Below are positions 1-6,488 of a DNA stretch of 7,767 nt, piece after piece. A program made the position numbers and the translations under genes. Position 1 is the first letter of the stretch, and every line of letters begins with the position of its first letter. Under the pieces are notes generated by a model, which was not told the DNA's origin, made no database searches, and saw only the letters and a program-made list of their open reading frames with translations. Source of the stretch: an uncultured Clostridia bacterium (GTDB lineage: Bacteria; Bacillota; Clostridia; Christensenellales; DTU072); contig CALVOD010000059.1 of the NCBI GenBank assembly GCA_944350065.1, forward strand, positions 1 through 7,767. Reading direction: 5' to 3'.

Positions 1-1214
1 GGGATTATGATAGCCTCGAGGGTGTCGCCGACCGCATATTTAGTCATATCGTAAGAGCCGTCAAGCTCCATCTCGTCCGCCGCGATGAACCCGGCGTCGT
101 TCTTACCGCTTAAACTGAGCGATACCGATACGCCTGTCGCGTCTATGGATTCGATTGTTGCCTTGACTCTCATATTCTCATGATAAGTCCTGGGGGCGTA
201 ACCGCTGTTCAACGCGTCTTCCATCGAAGTGATCTCGCTGGACGCTTTCTTGGCTTTGGGCGCGGCTACTGCTGCTTTTTCTTCGGCTGTGGTTTCGACG
301 GCGGCTTCCGCTACCGGTTCGGTTGTGACAACGGTTTCGACGTTGTCGACGGTGTTGTTGTTTTGATCCATTGTGTAGATAACCTCCATTATCAACTCTT
401 TCGGAGTCGACGCGCCCGCAATTATGCCGGGCTTTGTAATACGTTGATCGGTGACCGAGTCGAGATCGGCGGCGCTTTCGATAAGATACGCGCCCTTTTT
501 TGCGTAACGCTTAGCTATTCCGTACAGTTTGGCTACGTTACTGCTGTGCCTGTCGCCGACTACGAATACGTGATCCGACGCGGCGGCAATTTCTTTCGCT
601 TCGGCTTGCCTTGCTATGGTAGTATAACAAATACTGTTTAATATGACAAGCATTTGAGCGGATTTGCTTACTAATTTTTCAATTTTACGGGTAATTTCTC
701 CGAATTTGTCGCCGTCAAAGGTCGTCTGCGCTACGAGAAGACACTTATCCGCGCCGCGTACGGCTTCCTCCGCTTCCTCCGCCTCGGCGATAACCCTTAC
801 GTCGGCGGCATAACCCGCCGTTCCGTATACTTCGCGGTGCGCGCCGTCGCCCGCTATGATTATGCGGTATCCGAGTTCGGAATATTCTTTGACCTTAGCG
901 TGTATTGCAACGATATTCGGGCATGTGGCGTCCACAACCGTTATGCCGCGCGCCTCGGCGTAAGCATAAACTTGCGGCGCCGCGCCGTGAGCGCTTACGA
1001 CGAGCACGTCGCCTTCCTTCAGATTTTTTACGCTCTCCGTCGGTACGATGCCCTCCGATATCAGTAAATCCGTAACATTACGGTTATTGGTCAGCCAACC
1101 GAGCGTGTATACGGTGCGCGCAAACCTCTCACGCGCTTCGCGCGCAATTTTTATCGCGCGTTCCACGTTCACGCACAATCCGATATGCTTGGCTACCCGT
1201 ATACCGTCTTTCAT
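1..1214 (-). CDS. ispH: 4-hydroxy-3-methylbut-2-enyl diphosphate reductase fused to S1 RNA-binding domain (partial, C-terminus beyond window)
   Basis: IspH is the [4Fe-4S] enzyme that makes IPP and DMAPP from HMBPP in the last MEP-pathway step, in the cytoplasm. The 404 visible codons hold an IspH domain (about residues 1-280), an Ala/Glu/Val/Thr-rich linker (about 283-345) and the beginning of an S1 fold (from about 347). The three cluster cysteines are present: C14 (GLCVNVERA), C98 (DATCP) and C196 (SICYTT). So are H76 (SAHG), H126 and E128 (HREV), T165 (QTT), S224 and N226 (SSN) and S269 (GASTP). Oddities: the histidine matching E. coli H41 is N43, the glycine two residues after the first cysteine is N16, and the usual HPEV is HREV. 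IspH-S1 fusions are known in Clostridia; the S1 part resembles ribosomal protein S1 and its job there is unsettled. The ATG lies one base after the cmk stop, so translation is probably coupled. The Shine-Dalgarno site is weak (GAGGG, well upstream). The frame is open to the left edge. Confidence 0.93.
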   Translation of the reverse strand, partial: MKDGIRVAKHIGLCVNVERAIKIAREARERFARTVYTLGWLTNNRNVTDLLISEGIVPTESVKNLKEGDVLVVSAHGAAPQVYAYAEARGITVVDATCPNIVAIHAKVKEYSELGYRIIIAGDGAHREVYGTAGYAADVRVIAEAEEAEEAVRGADKCLLVAQTTFDGDKFGEITRKIEKLVSKSAQMLVILNSICYTTIARQAEAKEIAAASDHVFVVGDRHSSNVAKLYGIAKRYAKKGAYLIESAADLDSVTDQRITKPGIIAGASTPKELIMEVIYTMDQNNNTVDNVETVVTTEPVAEAAVETTAEEKAAVAAPKAKKASSEITSMEDALNSGYAPRTYHENMRVKATIESIDATGVSVSLSLSGKNDAGFIAADEMELDGSYDMTKYAVGDTLEAIII

Positions 1215-1215
1215 T

Positions 1216-1896
1216 TTAAGCGCGAGCGCCCTCTTTTGCGCACAACTTCGCGACAGCCTCAGCGACTTCTTCGATCGTCATGTCGGAGGTGTCGATCACG
1301 GTTGCGCCGTCGGCGACTTTGAGCGGAGCAAAATCTCGGTGCGTATCCTGATAATCGCGTGCAACGATATCGGCAAGTATTTCTTCATAAGTAAGCTCGC
1401 CCGCCGTGCCCTTTTCGCGCAGCTCGTCGAGACGTCTGCGGGCTCTGACTTCCGCGCGGGCGTCAAGATAAATTTTCACGTCGGCGTTCGGAAGAACGTA
1501 ACTGCCGATATCCCTTCCGTCGAGCACGCAATCGGTGTGCGAAGCTATTTCGCGTTGCAATTCGACGAGTTTAAGCCGTACTTCGGGTATTTTAGATATC
1601 GTCGAAGCCGCCATGCTTATCCTATGCTCGCGGATATAAGGCGTTACGTCTTCGCCGTTGATAATTACCTTTTGTGCCCCGTCTGCGTAAGAAATATCCA
1701 TTTTCACGCCGTCGAGGAGAGGTATGACTTCCTCGCTTTTCTCGGGAGCCGCTCCCACGGACAACGCGTAACAGGCTATTCCGCGGTACATTGCGCCCGT
1801 ATCGAGATAAACTATTCCCATTTTTTCTGCGATACGCTTCGCCATAGTGCTCTTGCCGGCTCCGGCGGGTCCGTCTATAGCTATGTTCAATGGCAT
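1216..1896 (-). CDS. cmk: (d)CMP kinase (cytidylate kinase)
   Basis: Cytidylate kinase transfers phosphate from ATP to CMP or dCMP, giving CDP/dCDP for RNA, DNA and phospholipid synthesis in the cytoplasm. The product is 226 residues, the usual length. It has the Walker A loop GPAGAGKST (residues 9-17), YLDTGAMYR (30-38), the CMP-binding loop DGRDIG (126-131), the LID arginines (RARRRLDELREKG) and the closing RDYQDTHRDFAPLK segment, all typical of the family. A GTG six bases upstream would add two residues, but the Shine-Dalgarno AAGGAG ends only 2 nt before that GTG and 8 nt before this ATG, so ATG at 1896 is the better start. Next downstream, ispH begins one base after the stop, an arrangement seen in many Clostridia. 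It is preceded by 80 nt, the largest gap in the left-hand gene run. Confidence 0.96.
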   Translation of the reverse strand: MPLNIAIDGPAGAGKSTMAKRIAEKMGIVYLDTGAMYRGIACYALSVGAAPEKSEEVIPLLDGVKMDISYADGAQKVIINGEDVTPYIREHRISMAASTISKIPEVRLKLVELQREIASHTDCVLDGRDIGSYVLPNADVKIYLDARAEVRARRRLDELREKGTAGELTYEEILADIVARDYQDTHRDFAPLKVADGATVIDTSDMTIEEVAEAVAKLCAKEGARA

Positions 1897-1904
1897 AATC
1901 ACTT

Positions 1905-1910
1905 CTCCTT
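1905..1910 (-). promoter_or_regulatory. Ribosome binding site of cmk (AAGGAG)
   Basis: AAGGAG lies 8 nt before the ATG at 1896 but only 2 nt before the alternative GTG at 1902. It therefore decides in favour of the ATG start. Confidence 0.8.
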
Positions 1911-1924
1911 TTTTCTCGGGTATT

Positions 1925-1939
1925 GCGCGCTATGCGCGC
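1925..1939 (-). repeat. Short GC hairpin in the cmk leader
   Basis: GCGCGC, a 3-nt loop and GCGCGC form a perfect 6-bp stem in the 80-nt gap between the flavoprotein gene and cmk. On the minus strand it is followed by an A-rich stretch leading to the cmk Shine-Dalgarno site, not by a run of T, so it is not a standard intrinsic terminator. It may modulate or stabilise the message, or may be chance, since GCGC is common in this DNA. Confidence 0.3.
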
Positions 1940-1976
1940 TTTATGTCGTAAAGACTTCGTTGCGATTACCTTACGT

Positions 1977-3224
1977 TTATATGTTGTCGCCCGCGGCGTG
2001 TCCGGTGGATAACGCGAGCTGTATATTGAAACCGCCTGTCAGCGCGTCCACGTCGAGCAATTCTCCGCATACGGCGAGATTCTGTATCAGCTTACTGCGC
2101 ATCGTGCGCGGATCTATTTCCTTGACGTCGCAGCCGCCCGCCGTCACTATGGCTTCTGCTATAGGTGCGAGCGAGCGGACGGGAAAGGTCAGATTTTTAA
2201 GCAGCCGCCCTATCCGCTTACGTTCCTCACGAGTTATTAAATTTACCTGTTTTTCGCCGTTTATACCGCTCAAGGTGCAAAAATAAGGTATCAGGCTGTG
2301 CGGTAAAAGCTCGCCCATCACGTTGCGGTAGATTTTGTTGGAAGCGGAAAATTCGCTCGTCAAGCGCTTGTCGAGTATGCTTTCGTCGAGCGCGGGCTTC
2401 AAATCCAACGCGTAAACGAGGCTATTAAAGTCAAGGCGGTTGACGTAGGAGGACAGCGTGAGCGCTATCGGACCCGAAACGCCTTTGTCGGTAAAAAGCA
2501 TTTCACCGAACTCCGAACGCACCGTTTTCCCGCAAAACACAGCGGAAAGCCTCACGTTTTTCAAGCTCAAACCCTCAGGGAAAGGCAGCACGTCGGGCGT
2601 TATGAGCTTTCCTTCTGAGTCGTACGCTCCTTTCAGTTCCGTAGGGCAAAGCGCGGCGACGGGCGGTACGATACGGTGTCCGAGCGAAGCGAGGATACCG
2701 TATCCTTTGCCGTCGGAGCCCGTGAGAGGATAGGACGCGCCGCCTGTGGCGAGCACTACCGCGTCGGTAGGAAAAGTCCCCTTAGTCGTGATTATCTCCG
2801 TGACGCGGTTGCCGCTTACCGTAAGCGAAAGCAATTCGCAGGAAAACAGGATTTTCACTTTAAGCGCGCGCAATTTCGCGAGCAATGCGTCTATTATGTC
2901 CGAACTTTTATCGGAAACGGGAAAAACTCTGCCGCCGCGCTCAGTTTTAAGCGCGACGCCCGCTTCTTCGAAAAAACTTTCTACGTCCTCGTTGGAAAAA
3001 GCGCGCAAAGCGCTGATGGGAAATTTGGGATTCGAAACGGTATTTAGAACGAAAGCGCGCTGATCCGCAGCATTGGTAAGGTTGCACCTGCCTTTGCCGG
3101 ATATGTAAAGTTTGCGCCCTATTTTAGCGTTTTTTTCGATTATAACGACGTCGTGACCGTTCTCAGCCGCGGCGATTGCCGCCATACAGCCGGAAGGTCC
3201 CGCGCCGATAACGTGCACCCTCAT
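1977..3224 (-). CDS. NAD(P)/FAD-dependent oxidoreductase, BaiN/YhiN (HI0933-like) family
   Basis: A soluble flavoprotein of 415 residues, close to the family's usual size of about 400. The N-terminus carries the dinucleotide-binding loop GAGPSG (7-12) with the ribose-binding acidic residue E30, followed by the family signature GRKLYISGKGRCNLTN (36-51). VVLATGGASYPLTGSDG is the second FAD contact. The C-terminus has CGELLDVDALTGGFNIQLA and STGHAAG, the family's closing FAD motif. The family is widespread and sometimes annotated as aminoacetone oxidase; one gut clostridial member (BaiN) was linked to bile-acid reduction, but the substrate here cannot be read from sequence. The frame continues upstream to 3323 inside surE, but the N-terminal Rossmann strand begins at the ATG at 3224. 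That ATG has GAGAAGG 5 nt before it and overlaps the surE stop as ATGA, so translation is probably coupled. Confidence 0.92.
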   Translation of the reverse strand: MRVHVIGAGPSGCMAAIAAAENGHDVVIIEKNAKIGRKLYISGKGRCNLTNAADQRAFVLNTVSNPKFPISALRAFSNEDVESFFEEAGVALKTERGGRVFPVSDKSSDIIDALLAKLRALKVKILFSCELLSLTVSGNRVTEIITTKGTFPTDAVVLATGGASYPLTGSDGKGYGILASLGHRIVPPVAALCPTELKGAYDSEGKLITPDVLPFPEGLSLKNVRLSAVFCGKTVRSEFGEMLFTDKGVSGPIALTLSSYVNRLDFNSLVYALDLKPALDESILDKRLTSEFSASNKIYRNVMGELLPHSLIPYFCTLSGINGEKQVNLITREERKRIGRLLKNLTFPVRSLAPIAEAIVTAGGCDVKEIDPRTMRSKLIQNLAVCGELLDVDALTGGFNIQLALSTGHAAGDNI

Positions 3225-3979
3225 AGATACCTTCTCGCCTTGGCTTTGAGTTTGGTCATCGCCGTATGCAAAGTATGATTGGACGTGAGCGGGGTGACCG
3301 TGGCGTAGCCTTTGCCGTACCATATCACGTCGCAGTCGTCGACGTTGGCGATGTGAATGGGGTTACCGACGAGCGTATACGGCACGCCCTTCTCGTCCGG
3401 AGTGCCGACGAGGTAGATATCGCTGAAAAGCCTGTTGCCTATCGGCGTAATTTTATGTTCGGCATTACCCACGCGCTCGTTGTTAATATTGATATTCAGC
3501 GCGTAATCCTTGGAAGAAAGGTGCATATAATAGTCGAGGTGCTCGATAAAATAGCGCACGATATAATCGAAATCGGCATGCGATTCGGGGTTGCCGGAAA
3601 CCGCGAAAGAATAACGTATGCCGAGAAGATTGGCTTCCATGGCGGCGTTAGCCGTACCCGAATAAACAACCGTCGTGCCGATATTGGGCTCCGTATTCAC
3701 TCCGGAAATGACCATTTGCGGCGGATCGTTGCTCATAAGTTCCACGCCGAGCTTAACGCAATCGGCGGGCGTACCGGTGAGCGAAAAACACTTGTAAGGA
3801 TATTTGCCGCATATTTCCTTGAGATGAATGGGCTTGCCGAAAGTCATGGCATGCGCCATACCGCTCATACAACGCACCGGGGCGATGACGGTAACGTCGT
3901 GGCGCTCGGAGAGCGCAGAAGCGAGTTTCACGATACCTTCCGAGGAATATCCGTCGTCGTTTACAATAAGTATTTTCAT
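3221..3979 (-). CDS. surE: 5'/3'-nucleotidase SurE
   Basis: SurE is a divalent-metal-dependent phosphatase that removes phosphate from nucleoside monophosphates and can act on short polyphosphate; it is linked to stress and stationary phase in E. coli. The 252-residue length is typical. Metal ligands are visible: D8 and D9 (VNDDG), S39 (RCMSG) and N95 (SGVN). The TGTPADCVKLG segment (68-78), YSGTANAAMEA (106-116) and the C-terminal WYGKGYATVTPL also fit the family. Deviations: the glycine and aspartate often found in the SGxNxGxNxGxD stretch are E97 and T103, although all four metal ligands remain. The ATG is preceded by GGAAAGG at a longish 11 nt. The gene starts 21 nt after the rluB stop and overlaps the following flavoprotein gene by 4 nt, as in a shared operon. 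Confidence 0.93.
   Translation of the reverse strand: MKILIVNDDGYSSEGIVKLASALSERHDVTVIAPVRCMSGMAHAMTFGKPIHLKEICGKYPYKCFSLTGTPADCVKLGVELMSNDPPQMVISGVNTEPNIGTTVVYSGTANAAMEANLLGIRYSFAVSGNPESHADFDYIVRYFIEHLDYYMHLSSKDYALNININNERVGNAEHKITPIGNRLFSDIYLVGTPDEKGVPYTLVGNPIHIANVDDCDVIWYGKGYATVTPLTSNHTLHTAMTKLKAKARRYL
3230..3236 (-). promoter_or_regulatory. Ribosome binding site of the BaiN/YhiN-type gene (GAGAAGG)
   Basis: GAGAAGG lies 5 nt before the ATG at 3224, inside the 3' end of surE. It supports the short start over the in-frame upstream extension, which has no homology-like content. Confidence 0.7.
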
Positions 3980-4000
3980 ATAATATTTTACCTTTCCGGC

Positions 4001-4708
4001 TTAAAGTTTTTTAAGAAACTGAATTTCTTTCGGGGTGAGGAAACGCGTGAGCCCCCTTCCGAGCCCGCCGAGGCGAATGTCGCCTATCGCCGTCCTCTTT
4101 AAGAATACGACGTTGTAGCCGATATATTCGAACATTCTGCGTATCTGACGGTTTTTTCCTTCGTAAATGGTGATCTCTATGCGCGAAATACGGTCTTCGA
4201 CGCCGAGCACCTTAACTTTCGCCCTATGGGTTACGGCGCCGTCGAGCGGAATACCGTCGCGGAGTTTATCGAGTTCTTTTTCGGGAACTTCGCCTTCTAC
4301 TTTGACAATATAGGTTTTGGGAATCTCGGAGGAAGGATGCGTAAGTTTATACGCCGTTTCTCCGTCGTTGGTAAGCAAAACGAGCCCTTCCGAATCGTAA
4401 TCGAGCCTGCCTACCGGGAAAAGTCTTTTATCTTTCGCGTCGACGTAATCCATTACCGTTTTACGTCCTTTATCGTCTTTGACCGCCGTAATGCAACCTT
4501 TCGGCTTGTTAAGCATTATGTAAACGTCACGCGTACGGAGAACAAGTTTTTTCCCGTTGACCGTAACCGTGTCGTTGTCTTCGTTAATCACCGTGCCGAG
4601 CTCGGTGACGACTTTGTTGTTGACTCTTACGAGTCCCTCCGAAATGAGCTTGTCGGCGCCCCGTCTGGAAGCCGCTCCGCATTCCGCGATATATTTATTG
4701 AGCCGCAT
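4001..4708 (-). CDS. rluB: 23S rRNA pseudouridine synthase, RluB/RsuA family
   Basis: The enzyme isomerises a uridine of ribosomal RNA to pseudouridine; in Bacillota this genomic position usually holds the RluB type, which acts on 23S rRNA. Of 235 residues, about 1-55 are an S4 RNA-binding domain (MRLNKYIAECGAASRRGADK). The catalytic domain follows with LNKPKG (66-71), the catalytic loop GRLDYDSEGL with nucleophile D103, and KNRQIRRMFEYIG near residues 188-200. The family is clear; RluB versus RsuA versus RluF specificity is inferred from context (next to a D-Ala-D-Ala carboxypeptidase, as in Bacillus and clostridia). Start: the ATG at 4708 has AGGTG 5 nt upstream. The gene begins 10 nt after the carboxypeptidase stop and may also have its own promoter inside that gene. 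Confidence 0.92.
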   Translation of the reverse strand: MRLNKYIAECGAASRRGADKLISEGLVRVNNKVVTELGTVINEDNDTVTVNGKKLVLRTRDVYIMLNKPKGCITAVKDDKGRKTVMDYVDAKDKRLFPVGRLDYDSEGLVLLTNDGETAYKLTHPSSEIPKTYIVKVEGEVPEKELDKLRDGIPLDGAVTHRAKVKVLGVEDRISRIEITIYEGKNRQIRRMFEYIGYNVVFLKRTAIGDIRLGGLGRGLTRFLTPKEIQFLKKL

Positions 4709-4718
4709 TTTTCACCTG

Positions 4719-5897
4719 TCAGAAAAATAAACCTTTTCTTTCTATATCATATATAGTATATAATTTTTCGACAAATAGCAAGCGGTTGTCCATAAAAATC
4801 TTCACTTCGCCAACCGGGGTGTCTTTGGTGTGCGGCGCGGTTATTTCGCTTACGGCTTCCGTTTCGACGCGTAATTTTTCGCTGCCGTCTTTTTTGACGG
4901 GATAAGTGAAATTCTCTTTTACATGCAATTCGGCGGATTTGATTTTAAGATTTTTCTTAACTTTCGCTTCCGCGTACACGGCGTCCTTATCGAGAACGGT
5001 CTCGAGAACATAGTTCTCGTGAGCGTAATCCATAAGCGAGGAGCACAGCGCGAAATAATCGTAATAATTGAGCGCTACCGCAACGACTTCCATACCGTTT
5101 CTGACGCTCGAGGCTATGAGGCATCTGCCCGCTTCCGTGGTATAGCCCGTTTTTACGCCCGTAGCGCCTTCGTAATTGTATAAAATCTTGTTTTTGTTGG
5201 CGAAATAACGCGTTTCGCCGCCGTCACGACTCTCCACGGTAATATATTTGGTGGAAACGATTTCGCGGAAAACGGGATAGCGCAAAGCAGTGGCGGCTAT
5301 GACGGCGAGGTCGTAAGCCGAAGTATAATGATTTTTCGCGCTTAATCCGTGCGGATTGACGAAATTGGTATTCTCCAACCCGAGCGAACGGGCTTTTTCG
5401 TTCATTTTCTCGGCAAAAGCCTCGACGCTGCCCGAAGTATTTACGGCGAGCGCCACCGCGGCGTCGTTGCCGGAACGCAGCATGAGCCCGTACAAAAGTT
5501 CTCTCACGGTGAGATGCTCGCCTTTCCTAAGATAAATCGAACTGCCCTCTACGCCCGCGGCAATATCGGGAACGGTAACCACGGCGTCGAGATCGGGCGT
5601 GTTTTCGATTACGACGAGCGCCGTCATGGCTTTGGTGGTGCTCGCCATAGGAAGGCGCGCGTCGGTATTGCTGCCTTTAAGAAGCCGCAAAGATCCCACT
5701 TCCAATACCGCGTAAGAACTACCGCCGCTTGCTCGCGCGTAATCCGCGTCGACTAAACCGTCACTCTCGGCGCAGCTCGCCGCACAAAATCCCGCTAACG
5801 CTAAAGATAACGCCGTCGCTACGCAAAGCAAAAGCGCTCCGATCAGGAGTGCTTTTTGCGCATAGCCTGTAGGAATTTCTGAGCCGTGTCGAGCCAT
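4719..5897 (-). CDS. Serine-type D-Ala-D-Ala carboxypeptidase (PBP5/DacF-like, peptidase S11)
   Basis: A low-molecular-weight penicillin-binding protein that trims the terminal D-alanine from peptidoglycan stem pentapeptides outside the membrane. Of 392 residues, about 15-43 form a long hydrophobic signal segment, possibly cleaved near ASCA|ES; C42 within AASC is at best a weak lipobox. The catalytic S11 domain follows with all three motifs: S86-x-x-K89 (ASTTK), S142-G-N144 (RSGND) and K249-T-G (VKTGY). Residues from about 300 on look like the PBP5 C-terminal beta domain. No clear C-terminal amphipathic anchor is seen; the N-terminal segment may hold it at the membrane if it is not cleaved. 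The ATG at 5897 is supported by a strong GAGGAGGG 9 nt upstream and overlaps the preceding small gene by 55 nt. In Bacillus and clostridia such a gene often precedes spmA-spmB-rluB; here rluB follows directly. Confidence 0.95.
   Translation of the reverse strand: MARHGSEIPTGYAQKALLIGALLLCVATALSLALAGFCAASCAESDGLVDADYARASGGSSYAVLEVGSLRLLKGSNTDARLPMASTTKAMTALVVIENTPDLDAVVTVPDIAAGVEGSSIYLRKGEHLTVRELLYGLMLRSGNDAAVALAVNTSGSVEAFAEKMNEKARSLGLENTNFVNPHGLSAKNHYTSAYDLAVIAATALRYPVFREIVSTKYITVESRDGGETRYFANKNKILYNYEGATGVKTGYTTEAGRCLIASSVRNGMEVVAVALNYYDYFALCSSLMDYAHENYVLETVLDKDAVYAEAKVKKNLKIKSAELHVKENFTYPVKKDGSEKLRVETEAVSEITAPHTKDTPVGEVKIFMDNRLLFVEKLYTIYDIERKGLFF
4746..4774 (-). promoter_or_regulatory. Candidate sigma-A promoter for the rluB-surE-cmk-ispH run
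   Basis: On the minus strand TTGTCG (4769-4774) and TATGAT (4746-4751) are separated by exactly 17 nt. The -10 matches consensus at 5 of 6 bases and the -35 at 4 of 6. It lies in an unusually AT-rich patch within the last codons of the carboxypeptidase gene. A start about 7 nt downstream would leave roughly a 30-nt leader before rluB. This is pattern matching only; AT-rich coding sequence can mimic a -10. Confidence 0.42.
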
Positions 5898-6019
5898 TTC
5901 TCAAGACCCTCCTCGGGGATTGCCCTGTCGGTATTTTCCGCGTCGCACTCGCATGCGTCGGAGTTCTTCTTGTTCTTACCGAACTTGAAATTTACGCTGA
6001 ACGTTACGTCTGACATCAT
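5843..6019 (-). CDS. Small protein of unknown function (58 aa)
   Basis: I do not recognise this protein. It has an N-terminal basic stretch (VNFKFGKNKK), a cysteine pair spaced by one residue (CEC), an acidic middle, and a C-terminal amphipathic helix-like segment (EKWLDTAQKFLQAMRKKH). There is no signal peptide or membrane helix, so it is probably cytoplasmic. Two adjacent ATGs lie at 6019 and 6016; GAGGTGA sits 4 or 7 nt before them and contains the stop codon of the upstream gene, so the two are translationally coupled. The frame continues further upstream to 6049, but that start lacks such a site. The 3' end overlaps the carboxypeptidase gene by 55 nt. Its place, between a possible ytfI and the carboxypeptidase, is where ytfJ (gerW) is often found, but I see no resemblance to YtfJ. 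Confidence 0.68.
   Translation of the reverse strand: MMSDVTFSVNFKFGKNKKNSDACECDAENTDRAIPEEGLEKWLDTAQKFLQAMRKKHS
5907..5914 (-). promoter_or_regulatory. Ribosome binding site of the carboxypeptidase gene (GAGGAGGG)
   Basis: A near-perfect Shine-Dalgarno 9 nt before the ATG at 5897, embedded in the coding region of the 58-residue gene upstream. It fixes the start and shows that the 55-nt overlap is real. Confidence 0.8.
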
Positions 6020-6023
6020 ATTA

Positions 6024-6030
6024 TCACCTC
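6024..6030 (-). promoter_or_regulatory. Ribosome binding site of the 58-aa gene overlapping the upstream stop codon (GAGGTGA)
   Basis: GAGGTGA includes the TGA stop (6024-6026) of the preceding gene and lies 4 nt before the first of two tandem ATGs. It supports the small gene as real and coupled. Confidence 0.7.
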
Positions 6031-6488
6031 GCGAATAGTATCTTTGCAAGAGCGGAAATTATACCGAAAAAATCTGATTTTATCAGGACTCGGGCTTCCG
6101 CCACCAAATTCGGCTCGCCTTCGAAAAAGCGCAAATTAAACTCTTTTTTGCCCAAAACCGACAAGTGAGTATTATAAATTAAGGCAAAATTTATAATGCT
6201 CGACATAAAATTCAAAAACTTTCCCGTTAAATTTTTGTAATGCCCGTATGCGCTTACGGTCAGCTTCGAATACTCGGCGCGGACGCTCCCTTTCAATGCC
6301 CGCGTTATGCTATCGGCGTATCTGTTTTCACCGGGCGATATAAGTTTGACCGATCCGGGCGTAGCGAGCACTACGCCGTCAGCGGTGAGACTTATTCTAA
6401 GCGGCACGGTAAATATTTTCGCTACGGTCACGTTAACGTTCACGCTTGCTTCGCGCGCGTCGATGTATGCGTGTAAAAGAACAGCCAT
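6024..6488 (-). CDS. Possible YtfI/DUF2953-like protein (154 aa)
   Basis: The function is unknown. The N-terminal part is beta-rich (SVNVNVTVAKIFTVPLRIS), the middle mixed, and the end has a strand followed by a short hydrophobic helix (FFGIISALAKILFAR). A C-terminal pattern of a strand and then a short hydrophobic helix, together with the position two genes before a D-Ala-D-Ala carboxypeptidase, recalls DUF2953 (YtfI) proteins of Bacillota. Those are usually longer and begin with a membrane helix, which is missing here, so the assignment is tentative. ATG at 6488 is the first possible ATG in the frame (a stop lies at 6510-6512), but there is no Shine-Dalgarno before it and the codon is buried in a perfect 10-bp hairpin. 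Other in-frame starts (GTG at residues 16 and 20) also lack a site. The stop is 4 nt before the next gene's first ATG. Confidence 0.6.
   Translation of the reverse strand: MAVLLHAYIDAREASVNVNVTVAKIFTVPLRISLTADGVVLATPGSVKLISPGENRYADSITRALKGSVRAEYSKLTVSAYGHYKNLTGKFLNFMSSIINFALIYNTHLSVLGKKEFNLRFFEGEPNLVAEARVLIKSDFFGIISALAKILFAR

Noticed and set aside
1898..1902. GTG start for cmk two codons upstream
   Set aside because: Only 2 nt from the Shine-Dalgarno, too close for initiation; the ATG at 1896 has ideal spacing.
1048..2286. 412-codon open frame on the plus strand across cmk and the flavoprotein gene
   Set aside because: It is antisense to two clearly identified genes, has no recognisable motif and reads as the reverse of their biased codons.
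3225..3323. N-terminal extension of the flavoprotein up to 3323
   Set aside because: It lies within surE coding sequence, resembles no flavoprotein N-terminus, and the start at 3224 has a binding site and begins directly at the Rossmann strand.
4000..4015. CTTAAA / TTTAAG inverted repeat at the rluB stop
   Set aside because: Only 6 AT-rich base pairs, no T-run in the right place; too weak for a terminator and surE follows at once.
3266..4102. 278-codon plus-strand open frame opposite surE and the rluB end
   Set aside because: Antisense shadow; surE on the other strand has full family motifs and this frame has none.
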